From: CAVXJN01 sp963773585 | GTDB taxonomy: Bacteria > Pseudomonadota > Gammaproteobacteria > JASBUN01 | DNA: 64,000 nt | Assembly (NCBI GenBank): GCA_963773585.1 | Contig: CAVZBR010000001.1 | Coordinates: forward strand, 744,001 to 808,000 | Reading direction: 5' to 3' | Part shown: in pieces, positions 55,831 through 64,000 of the stretch | Layout of the letters: the number at the start of each line of letters is the position of its first letter | How positions within the stretch are numbered: the first letter of the stretch is position 1 | Notes under the pieces: model-generated | What the model was told of the DNA's origin: nothing | The model's database searches: none | Seen by the model: the letters and a program-made list of their open reading frames with translations, nothing else | Translations under genes and position numbers: made by a program

Positions 55831-57042
55831 ATGTCTGTAGACCAGCCCGCCCGCAGCCAGGAATTGGAAGATGCGTTTGCGCTGTTCAATCGTATGTCCA
55901 AACAGCTGGAGGCCTCCTATCAGGTGCTGGAGAATCGGGTCGCGCACCTGAGCGAGGAACTCGCTTCGGCTCGCACCGAGCGGCTGCAGCAGCTGGCCGA
56001 AAAGGAACGTCTCGCCAATCGCCTGCAGCGGTTACTGGAACTGCTTCCGGGCGGCGTCGTGGTGATGGACGGCGACGGCGTGGTGGCCGACTGCAATCCA
56101 GCCGCGGCCAGTCTGCTGGGTGAACCGCTGCGCGGCGTCCGCTGGTTCGACCTCGTCGCCCGCGCATTCGCGCCCACGTCCGAGGGCGGCAGCGAAGTCA
56201 CTTTGCAGAACGGTCGTCGGGTCAGCCTGTCGGTGCGCAGCCTCGACCCGGACCCGGGCCAGATCGTGCTGCTCATGGACGTCACCGAACAGCACGCCCT
56301 GGGCGAAATGCTCAATCGCCACAAACGACTCTCCGCCATGGGCGAAATGGTCGCCAGTCTCGCCCATCAGGTCCGCACCCCATTGGCCTCGGCGCTGCTG
56401 TATGCATCCCAATTGTCGAGTCCGGTGTTGGAAGCATCCGCCCGCGAGCGCTTTACCGACCGCGTGGTGGGGCGCTTGCGCCACCTCGAGCGCATGGTCA
56501 ACGACATGCTGCAGTTCGCCCGCGGCGGCTCGTTCGATAAAGAGGATTTCGCAGTCCAGGAACTGATCGACGATCTACTCAAGACGCTGGAACCACAACT
56601 GGAGGCGGTGTCCGGTCGCATGGACGTTCACAATCGCGCGCCCGGCGCGTGCATGCGCGGCAACCGCGAAGCGCTGCAAAGCGCGGTGCTCAATCTCGCC
56701 ACCAACGCGCTGCAGGCCTGTGCCGATCAGCCGTATCTGCGACTGGAGATTCGCCGCGACGGAGCGTCGGTGGTGGAACTGGTGTTGGCCGACAACGGCC
56801 CCGGCATTCCCGAAGAAGTGCGCGAAAAGGTTTTTACGCCGTTTTTCACCACGCGTCCGGACGGTACCGGTCTCGGTTTACCGGTGGTGCGCGCCATCGT
56901 CCTGGCTCACGAGGGCGATTTGTGGATGCGTTCGGAGCAGGGCGCGGGCACTACGTTCGGACTTCGAATTCCTGCCGGCGGTGAACGGGCGTTGCACAGT
57001 GGCGACAGCCCGGTGCAGGTCCAAGCCGCCGCAGCCAGATAG
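55831..57042 (+). CDS. fleS: FleS, flagellar sensor histidine kinase
   Basis: A protein of 403 residues with no membrane segment, so cytosolic. Coiled coil (about 25-70), a PAS-like domain (LLPGGVVVMDGDGVVADCNPA), a dimerisation/phosphoacceptor helix with SLAHQVRTPLASAL (His of the H-box) and an HATPase domain (LADNGPGIPEEVREKVF; FFTTRPDGTGLGL). It phosphorylates FleR, the adjacent response regulator. ATG 55831 is chosen because CGGAG lies 5 bases upstream and a sigma-54 promoter overlaps the longer frame. fleR starts 13 bases after the stop. Confidence 0.92.
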   Translation: MSVDQPARSQELEDAFALFNRMSKQLEASYQVLENRVAHLSEELASARTERLQQLAEKERLANRLQRLLELLPGGVVVMDGDGVVADCNPAAASLLGEPLRGVRWFDLVARAFAPTSEGGSEVTLQNGRRVSLSVRSLDPDPGQIVLLMDVTEQHALGEMLNRHKRLSAMGEMVASLAHQVRTPLASALLYASQLSSPVLEASARERFTDRVVGRLRHLERMVNDMLQFARGGSFDKEDFAVQELIDDLLKTLEPQLEAVSGRMDVHNRAPGACMRGNREALQSAVLNLATNALQACADQPYLRLEIRRDGASVVELVLADNGPGIPEEVREKVFTPFFTTRPDGTGLGLPVVRAIVLAHEGDLWMRSEQGAGTTFGLRIPAGGERALHSGDSPVQVQAAAAR

Positions 57043-57055
57043 CCTGAGGGGACTC

Positions 57056-58462
57056 ATGATGCAAGGTTCTGTATTAGTAGTTGAGGACGATCTTTCCTTG
57101 CAGGAAGCACTATGCGACACGCTGCAGCTGGCCGGTTTCCCGGTGGTGGCGGCATCGGACGGCAATGCCGCCATCGACGTGCTGGCCCAACACGGCGGCC
57201 AGGTGCGCATGGTGGTCAGCGACGTGCAAATGAAACCCATGGATGGCCATCACCTATTGAAGAAAATCAAATCGGCTCACCCGGAGTTGCCGGTGGTACT
57301 GATGACCGCTTACGGGACCATTCAAAAAGCGGTGGAAGCAATGCGAGAAGGCGCTGCCGACTATCTGGTCAAACCATTCGATGCTGAAGTGCTGGTGAAC
57401 ATGGTCAGCCGTTTCATGCACGAGCCGGCAGCCGTGTCCAACGATGACGTGGTCGCCGAGGATGTGCAGACGCTGGAACTATTGGCCCTGGCTGGCCGGG
57501 TGGCGAAAAGCGACGCTACGGTCATGATCAGCGGCGAAAGCGGCACCGGCAAGGAAGTGTTCGCCCGCTACATCCATCGCCAGTCGGAACGCCGCGACGG
57601 TCCGTTTGTCGCCATCAACTGTGCCGCGATTCCCGAGAACATGCTCGAAGCAGTGTTGTTCGGTTACGAGAAGGGCGCGTTCACCGGTGCCTATCAGGCC
57701 AACGCCGGCAAGTTCGAACAAGCCAACGGCGGCACGCTGCTGTTGGACGAAATATCGGAAATGGATCTGGGCCTGCAGGCCAAGCTGTTGCGGGTGTTGC
57801 AGGAACGCGAAGTGGAACGCCTCGGCGGCCGCAAAGTGATCGCCCTGGACGTGCGGGTGCTCGCGACCACCAACCGCAGCCTGCGCGAGGAAGTTGCGGC
57901 CGGCCGTTTCCGGGAGGATCTGTTCTATCGCTTGAGTGTTTTCCCGCTGCACCTGGCGCCGTTGCGTGAACGCACGCGTGACATCCTGCCGCTGGCCGAG
58001 CGCCTGATCGGGCGTCATTGGCCGCCCGGCACGCCGTTGCCGCAGTTGTCCGAAGGCGCCCGCCAGCGCCTGCTGGTCCATCGTTGGCCCGGGAACGTGC
58101 GCGAACTGGACAATGTCATTCAGCGGGCCCTGATTCTCAAGGGCGGCGAGCGAATCGAGGCCGATCACATATGCGTAGTGGCCGACGAGCAACCCCAGGC
58201 CGCGCCGCGTGCGACACCGGTCACGATCAGCGCCCCGTCCACCGTGGAGCAATCGGCCGCTGGCCCGACATGGGATGACGGAGCCGGCGATGGTGGATTG
58301 GGCGGGGGCCTGCGGGACCGCGAATACAGTCTGATCATCGATGCCCTGCGGGCGGTGAAAGGTAGCCGCAAGGCCGCGGCCGAACGGCTCGGCATCAGCC
58401 CGCGCACCCTGCGGTACAAGCTGGCGCGGATGCGCGAAGACGGCATTGAAGTTCCGGCCTGA
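57056..58462 (+). CDS. fleR: FleR, sigma-54 response regulator
   Basis: A protein of 468 residues: receiver domain (VVEDDLSLQEAL; phospho-Asp in MVVSDVQMKPMDGHH; Thr in LMTAYG; Lys in LVKPFD), AAA+ domain (GESGTGKE, GAFTGA, LLLDEISEM) and a C-terminal Fis-type helix-turn-helix (SRKAAAERLGISPRTLRYKL). It activates mid-stage basal-body and hook promoters with sigma-54. A TGAGGGG ribosome site precedes ATG 57056 (a second ATG follows at 57059); the longer frame from 56720 is shadow of fleS. Transcribed with fleS. Confidence 0.94.
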   Translation: MMQGSVLVVEDDLSLQEALCDTLQLAGFPVVAASDGNAAIDVLAQHGGQVRMVVSDVQMKPMDGHHLLKKIKSAHPELPVVLMTAYGTIQKAVEAMREGAADYLVKPFDAEVLVNMVSRFMHEPAAVSNDDVVAEDVQTLELLALAGRVAKSDATVMISGESGTGKEVFARYIHRQSERRDGPFVAINCAAIPENMLEAVLFGYEKGAFTGAYQANAGKFEQANGGTLLLDEISEMDLGLQAKLLRVLQEREVERLGGRKVIALDVRVLATTNRSLREEVAAGRFREDLFYRLSVFPLHLAPLRERTRDILPLAERLIGRHWPPGTPLPQLSEGARQRLLVHRWPGNVRELDNVIQRALILKGGERIEADHICVVADEQPQAAPRATPVTISAPSTVEQSAAGPTWDDGAGDGGLGGGLRDREYSLIIDALRAVKGSRKAAAERLGISPRTLRYKLARMREDGIEVPA

Positions 58463-58478
58463 CTTGTGAGCTGAACTC

Positions 58479-58494
58479 TGGCCTGGATTCTGCA
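58479..58494 (+). promoter_or_regulatory. Sigma-54 promoter of fliEFGHIJ
   Basis: TGGCCTG-GATT-CTGCA: GG and GC exactly 10 bases apart, three mismatches overall. It starts 17 bases after the fleR stop and 52 bases before fliE. Confidence 0.65.
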
Positions 58495-58546
58495 TACCGA
58501 TGGCGAAATTCCACCGATGCGCCAAAAGCACTGAGCGGAGAACGAG

Positions 58547-58870
58547 ATGAGCAATATCGACGTATCACAAGTGTTGGCCCAGATGCGGGTAATGGCGGCC
58601 CGCGCCCAGGGCGCGCCGGACGCGCAAGCAGTTGGCGGTGCCGACAAGCCGGATTTTTCCCAGTTGCTCAAGCAGTCAGTGAACGCAGTCAACGAAACCC
58701 AGCAGCAAGCCGGAAAATTGACGGAGAAATTTCAGGCGGGCGATCCGAATACCGATCTGGCCCAAGTGATGGTCGCGTTGGAAAAGGCCAGCGTGTCCTT
58801 CGAAGCCATGAAGCAGGTTCGCAACAAACTGGTGGATGCCTACCAGGAAATCATGCGCATGCAGGTGTAA
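58547..58870 (+). CDS. fliE: FliE, MS ring-rod junction protein
   Basis: A protein of 107 residues linking the MS ring to the rod. The C-terminal half is the conserved FliE domain (DLAQVMVALEKASVSFEAMK; QVRNKLVDAYQEIMRMQV); the N-terminus is polar. The size matches FliE (about 104). GGAGAACGAG precedes the ATG. First gene of a fliEFGHIJ cluster. Confidence 0.94.
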   Translation: MSNIDVSQVLAQMRVMAARAQGAPDAQAVGGADKPDFSQLLKQSVNAVNETQQQAGKLTEKFQAGDPNTDLAQVMVALEKASVSFEAMKQVRNKLVDAYQEIMRMQV

Positions 58871-58920
58871 TCGCAGCTGCGATTCCCGCGCACCGACAAT
58901 AACAAAGGCGACACGCGAAC

Positions 58921-60582
58921 ATGGCAATGATCAAGGCACAAACCGCGCAAGGATTTTCCCAACTGCCGGCGCTGCGCCAGCTCGGCCTGATGATCGGATT
59001 GGCGGCCAGCGTCGCCATCGGCGTCGCGGTGGTGTTGTGGTCGCAAACTCCGAATTACAGCTTGCTGTATGCCAACCTGTCGGAATCCGATACCAGCGCC
59101 GTGATGCAGGCTCTGCAGCAGGCAGACATCCCCTACAAGATCGACGAAAAGTCCGGCGCCTTGCTGGTGCCGGCGAAGAACGTACACGAAGCACGTTTGA
59201 AATTGGCAGGCTCCGGACTGCCCAAGGGCAACGCGGTGGGTCTGGAACTGTTGCAGAAGGATCAGGAACTCGGCACCAGCCAGTTCGTGGAGCAGGCCCG
59301 TTATCAGCACGCCCTGGAGATCGAGCTGGCCCGTTCCATTTCCAGTTTGCGCAATGTCGCCAGCGCCCGCGTGCACCTGGCGATTCCCAAGCGCAGCGTA
59401 TTCGTGCGCGAGCAGCAGCATCCGACGGCGTCGGTGGTGTTGGACCTCTATTCCGGCCGCCAGTTGGAAGAGGGTCAGATCGCCGCCGTCGTACACCTGG
59501 TCGCGTCCAGCATTCCCGATCTCGACCCGGACAAGGTCACGGTGGTGGATCAGTCCGGTCGTCTGCTCACCCAGAGTGTGACTGACAAGCAACTGGCGTT
59601 GACTTCCAATCAGTTCGACTACACCCGGCGCTTGGAGGATTCCTACATCAAGCGCATCGAAGCATTGCTGTCGCCGATCGTCGGTGCCGGCCGCGTGCGC
59701 GCCCAAGTGGTAGCCGATGTGGATTTCACCCGAGTTGAAAAAACCCGCGAAAGTTACAACCCCGATCTGCCGGCGCTGCGCAGCGAAGAAGTGGTGGAGG
59801 AAAGCAATCGCTCCGGAGCTCCATCGGGCGTACCCGGGGCGCTGAGCAACCAGCCGCCGGAGGCCGGCACCACCAACCCGGCGCAGGCTGCCCCGGGCAA
59901 AGGCAATGGGCAGAATACGGATGCGCAGGCCAGCGGATCACCCGAATCCACTGAATCCTCCGGTAGCTCGAGTCGCCGCAGCACCCGCAATTACGAATTG
60001 GACAAAACCATCAGTCACACCCGCACCGGCGGTGGCCGCGTTCAGCGTCTTTCGGTGGCGGTGGTGCTCGACGATCGCCAAGTGGTGCAGGACGATGGCA
60101 GCGTCGTGCGCACGCCTCTGACCGATAAGGAGATTGAGCAGATCACCGCGCTGGTCAAGGATGCAGTCGGCTTCGACGTCACCCGCGGCGACACCGTCAA
60201 CGTCATCAATCAGGCATTCCAGCAGGCGCCGGCAGTCGAGCCGCTGCCGGAGCCCAAAATTTGGGAGCAGCCCTGGGTAATGGACCTCGGCAAACAAGTG
60301 CTCGGCGGTCTGGGTGTACTGCTGCTGGTGTTCGGCGTGCTGCGTCCAGTGCTCAAGAGCTTGGCGGAAAAAGGCGCCAAGGCGCCGGTGCGCATGATGG
60401 CGGTCGAAGGCGGCGCCGAAGTGGGGGAAGACCAGCTCAGCCTGAGCGGCGGCGCGCAGCCACCGCGGTTGCCGTCCGGGGGGCAATATGAACAGCAGTT
60501 GACCATGGCCAAAGGCATGGCGAACCAGGACCCCGGCCGGGTCGCGCAAGTGGTGAAGAACTGGGTGGCGAGCGATGGCTGA
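58921..60582 (+). CDS. fliF: FliF, MS-ring protein
   Basis: A protein of 553 residues with two membrane segments (about residues 21-43, GLMIGLAASVAIGVAVVLW, and 455-477, VLGGLGVLLLVFGVLRPVL) flanking a large periplasmic region with YscJ-like ring-building motifs (SLLYANLSESDTSAVMQAL; ARVHLAIPKRSVFV). FliF forms the MS ring; its cytoplasmic C-terminus binds FliG. A low-complexity insert of Ser, Gly and Pro (about 290-355) is typical. Overlaps fliG by 8 bases. Confidence 0.94.
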   Translation: MAMIKAQTAQGFSQLPALRQLGLMIGLAASVAIGVAVVLWSQTPNYSLLYANLSESDTSAVMQALQQADIPYKIDEKSGALLVPAKNVHEARLKLAGSGLPKGNAVGLELLQKDQELGTSQFVEQARYQHALEIELARSISSLRNVASARVHLAIPKRSVFVREQQHPTASVVLDLYSGRQLEEGQIAAVVHLVASSIPDLDPDKVTVVDQSGRLLTQSVTDKQLALTSNQFDYTRRLEDSYIKRIEALLSPIVGAGRVRAQVVADVDFTRVEKTRESYNPDLPALRSEEVVEESNRSGAPSGVPGALSNQPPEAGTTNPAQAAPGKGNGQNTDAQASGSPESTESSGSSSRRSTRNYELDKTISHTRTGGGRVQRLSVAVVLDDRQVVQDDGSVVRTPLTDKEIEQITALVKDAVGFDVTRGDTVNVINQAFQQAPAVEPLPEPKIWEQPWVMDLGKQVLGGLGVLLLVFGVLRPVLKSLAEKGAKAPVRMMAVEGGAEVGEDQLSLSGGAQPPRLPSGGQYEQQLTMAKGMANQDPGRVAQVVKNWVASDG

Positions 60583-61579
60583 AGCACGTCTGTCCGGCGC
60601 CGAACGCGCCGCCATATTGCTGATGACCCTGGGAGAGAAGGACGCCTCCGACGTGCTGCGACTCATGGGCCCCAAGGAAGTGCAGAAGGTGGGCACGGTG
60701 ATGGCCACCTTGAAGAACATCTCCAAGCAGACCGTCGGTCAGGTGCTCGACGAGTTCGTCACCACCGTCGAGGAGCAGACCAACCTCGGCATCGGCAACG
60801 AAGACTACATCCGCAACGTCTTGGTATCGGCGCTCGGAGAAGACAAAGCGGGTGGGCTGATCGACCGCATCCTCATGGGTCACAGTTCCAAAGGACTGGA
60901 GGCTTTGAAGTGGATGGATCCGCGCGCCGTGGCGGAAATCGTTCGTCTGGAGCATCCGCAGATCATCGCCATCGTGCTCGCCTATCTCGACAGCGATCAT
61001 GCTGCCGAGGTGATCAATTTCCTGCCCGAGCGCACCCGGCCCGATATTCTGATGCGCATCGCGTCCCTGGACGGCATCCAGCCTCAGGCGTTGCAGGAAC
61101 TGGACGAAATCATGGAGCGTCAGTTTCAAGGCAACACCAGCGTCAAGTCGTCCTCGGTGGGCGGGCTGAAGTCGGCGGCCGATATCCTGAATTACATGGA
61201 ATCGAGCAACGAGTCGAGCATCATGGAAAACATCAAGGAAATGGATGCCCAGCTGGGCGATAAGATCCAGGATCTGATGTTCGTGTTCGACAACCTCGCC
61301 GATGTGGACGATCGCGGCATCCAGGCATTGCTGCGCGAAGTTTCTTCGGAAAGTCTGATCATGGCCCTCAAAGGCTCCGACGAAAGCATCAAGGAAAAGA
61401 TTTTCGCCAACATGTCCAAGCGTGCGTCGGAGATGCTGCGCGACGATCTCGAAGCGAAAGGTCCCGTGCGGGTCAGCGAAGTGGAGACCGCGCAAAAGGA
61501 AATCCTGGCCATTGCCCGGCGCATGGCGGACGCCGGCGACATCGTTCTGGGCGGCAAGGGCACCGAACAATTCGTATAA
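60575..61579 (+). CDS. fliG: FliG, motor switch protein
   Basis: A protein of 334 residues, the rotor protein contacting the stator. N-terminal part binds FliF (ERAAILLMTLGEKDASDVLR), the middle has the EHPQ motif (VRLEHPQIIAIVLAYL) for FliM binding, and the C-terminal domain carries the charged torque residues (RGIQALLREVSSESLIMALK; KRASEMLRDDLEA). Length matches E. coli FliG (331). Start ATG lies within the fliF 3' end, so translation is coupled. Confidence 0.95.
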   Translation: MAEARLSGAERAAILLMTLGEKDASDVLRLMGPKEVQKVGTVMATLKNISKQTVGQVLDEFVTTVEEQTNLGIGNEDYIRNVLVSALGEDKAGGLIDRILMGHSSKGLEALKWMDPRAVAEIVRLEHPQIIAIVLAYLDSDHAAEVINFLPERTRPDILMRIASLDGIQPQALQELDEIMERQFQGNTSVKSSSVGGLKSAADILNYMESSNESSIMENIKEMDAQLGDKIQDLMFVFDNLADVDDRGIQALLREVSSESLIMALKGSDESIKEKIFANMSKRASEMLRDDLEAKGPVRVSEVETAQKEILAIARRMADAGDIVLGGKGTEQFV

Positions 61580-61660
61580 CCACTGGCCGGGCCGGGATCG
61601 CAATCCCGGCAGTCGCAGCACGCTTGACCGCGCGCTCAAATTCAGCAACAGGCGAAGTGC

Positions 61661-62317
61661 ATGGGCTCCAAAATCATTTCCGGCAAGTCCGTCTCCGAAG
61701 CGCGCTCCTGGCAGCCGCCGCGCATGGATGCCGGCGGGCAACAGGGCGCCGTCGCCCAGCACAACAATCTGCTCACCGCGGCGCAGATCGAGCAAGTCCA
61801 GCAACAGGCTTACGAAGAAGCCTATGCGTTGGGGCTGGAGGAGGGGCGCACGGCCGGTCGCGAACAGGTGAAAAGCAAGGCAATGGAGTTCGACCGCTTG
61901 CTGCAAGCGCTGCACAAGCCGTTCGAGGAATTGGACGAACAGGTCGAGCAGGAGTTGGTCACGTTGTCCATTTCCCTGGTGCGCCAGCTGGTGCGGCGGG
62001 AACTGCGCGCCGATCCGGGCCAAGTAATCGCAGTGGTGCGTGAAGCCATGGCCCTGTTGCCGGTGGCGTCGCGCAATATCCGCGTACATCTGCATCCGGA
62101 AGACGCCGCTTTGGTCCGCGAAGCCCTTTCGGTTTCCGACGATGAGCGCAGTTGGGTCATTGTCGAAGATCCCGTCCTCAGTCGCGGCGGTTGCAAGGTG
62201 AATACCGACTATTCGCAAGTGGACGCCAGCCTCGAAACCCGCATGGTCCAATTCTTCGCGCAGGTGTTCGGCGGGGAACGCGAATCCGACCGTAAACGCG
62301 GCGATCCTGAAGCGTGA
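61661..62317 (+). CDS. fliH: FliH, flagellar ATPase regulator
   Basis: A protein of 218 residues, the stator-like partner of the export ATPase FliI. N-terminal region polar, middle with the Glu/Gly/Ala-rich repeat pattern (AYEEAYALGLEEGRTAGREQ, here quoted in pieces: EEAYALGLEEGRTAG) and C-terminal FliH domain (ISLVRQLVRRELRADPGQVI; NIRVHLHPEDAALVRE). Starts 81 bases after fliG. Its TGA overlaps the GTG start of fliI. Confidence 0.92.
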   Translation: MGSKIISGKSVSEARSWQPPRMDAGGQQGAVAQHNNLLTAAQIEQVQQQAYEEAYALGLEEGRTAGREQVKSKAMEFDRLLQALHKPFEELDEQVEQELVTLSISLVRQLVRRELRADPGQVIAVVREAMALLPVASRNIRVHLHPEDAALVREALSVSDDERSWVIVEDPVLSRGGCKVNTDYSQVDASLETRMVQFFAQVFGGERESDRKRGDPEA

Positions 62318-63663
62318 GTGCACTGCCGAATCCCTGCCGCGGACCGCTCTGGCGCGCCAAACTGGCAGGCTATCGCGAGCACGCGGGCCAACCGGCGCGT
62401 CTGGTCGTGGAAGGACGCCTCACCCGTATGGTCGGTTTGACCCTGGAAGCCATCGGCAGCCAGGCGGCGATCGGTGCCCGCTGCATGGTGGTGGGGCCGG
62501 ACGACTACGAGATCGAAGCCGAGGTCGTAGGCTTTTCCGGCGACCGGTTGTTCCTGATGCCCATCGGTGATCTGCAGGGTTTGACGCCCAACGCCCGCGT
62601 GATCCCCACAGACCGGGTCGCCAAAGCGCCCGTGGGCGAGGCAATGCTCGGCCGGGTCGTCGACGGTGCCGGCAATCCCCTGGATGGCAAGGGACCATTG
62701 CGCACTCGCACCTTCGCACCTTTGACCGGACGTTCCATCAATCCGCTGTCGCGCAGCCCGATTCGCGAACCGCTGGACGTGGGTGTGCGCGCCATCAACT
62801 CATTGTTGACCGTGGGGCGCGGTCAGCGCATGGGCCTGTTTGCCGGCAGCGGCGTCGGCAAGAGTGTGCTGCTCGGTATGATGACGCGCTATACCAATGC
62901 CGACGTGATCGTGGTGGGTCTGATCGGCGAGCGCGGCCGCGAAGTGAAGGAATTCGTTGACAACATTCTCGGTCAGGAAGGCTTGGCCCGCTCCGTGGTA
63001 GTGGCTACGCCGGCGGACCACACACCACTGATGCGTATGCACGGCGCCATGCTCGCGACTTCGGTCGCCGAGTATTTCCGTGACCAGGGCAAACAAGTTC
63101 TGCTGTTGATGGATTCCCTGACCCGCTTCGCCCAGGCGCAGCGCGAGATTGCCCTTGCGATCGGCGAGCCGCCTGCCACCAAGGGTTATCCGCCGTCGGT
63201 GTTTGCGAAGATTCCGCAGTTGGTGGAGCGGGCCGGCAACGGCGACCACGGCGGCGGTTCAATTACTGCGTTCTACACCGTGCTCGCGGAAGGCGATGAC
63301 CAGAACGACCCGATCGCCGATGCGGCGCGCGCGATTCTCGACGGCCACATCGTGCTGTCGCGCAAAATCGCCGAAGCCGGACATTACCCGGCAATCGATA
63401 TCGAAGCGTCGATTTCCCGCGCCATGACCGAAATCGTCTCCCGCGAGCATCGCCAAAGCGCGCAACAATTCAAGAAACTGTACTCGTCTTACGAACAGAA
63501 TCGTGATTTGATCAGCGTCGGTGCCTACCAGCAAGGCTCAGATCCGCGTATCGACGCGGCCATTCACATGAATCCGCGCCTGATGGAGTTTCTGCAACAA
63601 GACATGCACGAGCCGGTGGAGCTGGACCGCAGCCGCATGGAACTCGAGGCGTTGATCGGCTGA
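62314..63663 (+). CDS. fliI: FliI, flagellar export ATPase
   Basis: A protein of 449 residues, an F1-beta-like ATPase that powers type III flagellar export. Walker A GLFAGSGVGKSVLLG (Lys in GKS), Walker B VLLLMDSLTRFA, and the conserved GEPPATKGYPPSVF are present. GTG 62314 is the start, overlapping the fliH stop. The C-terminus (about 400-449) is the chaperone/FliJ contact region. fliJ follows after 44 bases. Confidence 0.95.
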   Translation: MSALPNPCRGPLWRAKLAGYREHAGQPARLVVEGRLTRMVGLTLEAIGSQAAIGARCMVVGPDDYEIEAEVVGFSGDRLFLMPIGDLQGLTPNARVIPTDRVAKAPVGEAMLGRVVDGAGNPLDGKGPLRTRTFAPLTGRSINPLSRSPIREPLDVGVRAINSLLTVGRGQRMGLFAGSGVGKSVLLGMMTRYTNADVIVVGLIGERGREVKEFVDNILGQEGLARSVVVATPADHTPLMRMHGAMLATSVAEYFRDQGKQVLLLMDSLTRFAQAQREIALAIGEPPATKGYPPSVFAKIPQLVERAGNGDHGGGSITAFYTVLAEGDDQNDPIADAARAILDGHIVLSRKIAEAGHYPAIDIEASISRAMTEIVSREHRQSAQQFKKLYSSYEQNRDLISVGAYQQGSDPRIDAAIHMNPRLMEFLQQDMHEPVELDRSRMELEALIG

Positions 63664-63707
63664 GGTTTGCCGGTTGCCTGATTTGAACATCCAATTCGAG
63701 TGATACG

Positions 63708-64000
63708 ATGACCCGCTCAAAGCGTCTTAACCCAGTAGTCAAAGTTGCGGAACATCGCGAGAAAGACGCCGCACGTTTGCTCGGCCAGAGCCAACAACGT
63801 CTGGAACAGCAACAGACTCGACTGCGGGAGTTGATCGGTTACCGCGAGGAATATCACCTCAAGTACCAACAGACCTGCGCCCGCGGCTTGGATGTCAAGC
63901 AACTGCAGGAATACCGCTTGTTTCTGGCCCGGCTCAACGACGCCATCGCCCAGCAGCAGAAAACCGTGATGCAGGCGCAGCGGGACGTGGAACGTTGCCG
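63708..64000 (+). CDS. fliJ: FliJ, 5' part (3' end outside window)
   Basis: The first 97 residues or so of FliJ are visible and run to the window edge in frame. The sequence is a long coiled coil (LLGQSQQRLEQQQTRLREL; QQKTVMQAQRDVERC) as in FliJ, which inserts into the FliI ring and links it to FlhA. ATG 63708 follows the fliI stop by 44 bases. The remainder and any fliK lie outside. Confidence 0.88.
   Translation, partial: MTRSKRLNPVVKVAEHREKDAARLLGQSQQRLEQQQTRLRELIGYREEYHLKYQQTCARGLDVKQLQEYRLFLARLNDAIAQQQKTVMQAQRDVERC

Noticed and set aside
60437..62323. 628-codon open frame on the minus strand
   Set aside because: Antisense to fliG and fliH; no domain and no ribosome site.

Overview
The window looks like one contiguous stretch of a GC-rich gammaproteobacterial chromosome. 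The clues are a FleQ/FleS/FleR flagellar control cascade with sigma-54 promoters (the Pseudomonas-type scheme), a RelA-like stringent enzyme, TamB, Slt70, ZntB and a DUF2835 protein. I cannot assign a genus.

Layout. 1-13.6 kb holds envelope and housekeeping genes: the tamB 3' end, a frameshifted dicarboxylate symporter gene, a DUF748/AsmA-like protein, a DUF481 outer-membrane protein, zntB, a spermidine-synthase-like protein, slt, a NERD protein, small conserved proteins and a tandem-thioredoxin protein. 13.7-16.1 kb holds relA and two tRNA genes (Arg-CCT, Ala-CGC). 16.2-20.9 kb holds ycgR, flgN, flgM and flgA on the minus strand, then cheV and cheR on the plus strand. 21.6-32.4 kb is flgBCDEFGHIJKL. 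32.6-48.5 kb is an accessory island for building and attaching glycans: a TPR protein, an SQD1-like (UDP-sulfoquinovose synthase-like) enzyme, two multidomain glycosyltransferases, a sulfotransferase-TPR fusion, a TPR/GT9-like/TPR/GT41 (OGT-like) fusion, and a methyltransferase broken by an amber codon. 49.3-53.1 kb is fliC, flaG, fliD, fliS, fliT. 53.6-64 kb is an atypical PilZ gene, fleQ, fleS, fleR and fliEFGHI plus the start of fliJ.

How it fits together. Sigma-54-type sites (GG-N10-GC) sit before flgA, flgB, flgH, fliD, fleS and fliE, and a weaker one sits before the SQD1-like gene. Sigma-28-type sites sit before fliC and flgM and, less surely, ycgR and cheV. This gives a readable hierarchy: FleQ with sigma-54, then FleSR, then basal body and hook, then FlgM release and sigma-28, then flagellin. 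The island lies between flgL and fliC, so flagellin is the likeliest acceptor of its glycan. An SQD1-like enzyme beside a sulfotransferase suggests a sulfonated or sulfated sugar. That is an inference, and it is the most interesting hypothesis in the window.

Four intergenic regions (20.85-21.43, 27.91-28.47, 48.5-49.3 and 53.1-53.5 kb) are packed with GTAG-headed palindromes of REP type. They fall into at least three sequence subfamilies whose arms change in a compensated way. One provides the stop codon of cheR; another set forms a regular 73-75 bp array inside the flg cluster between flgI and flgJ.
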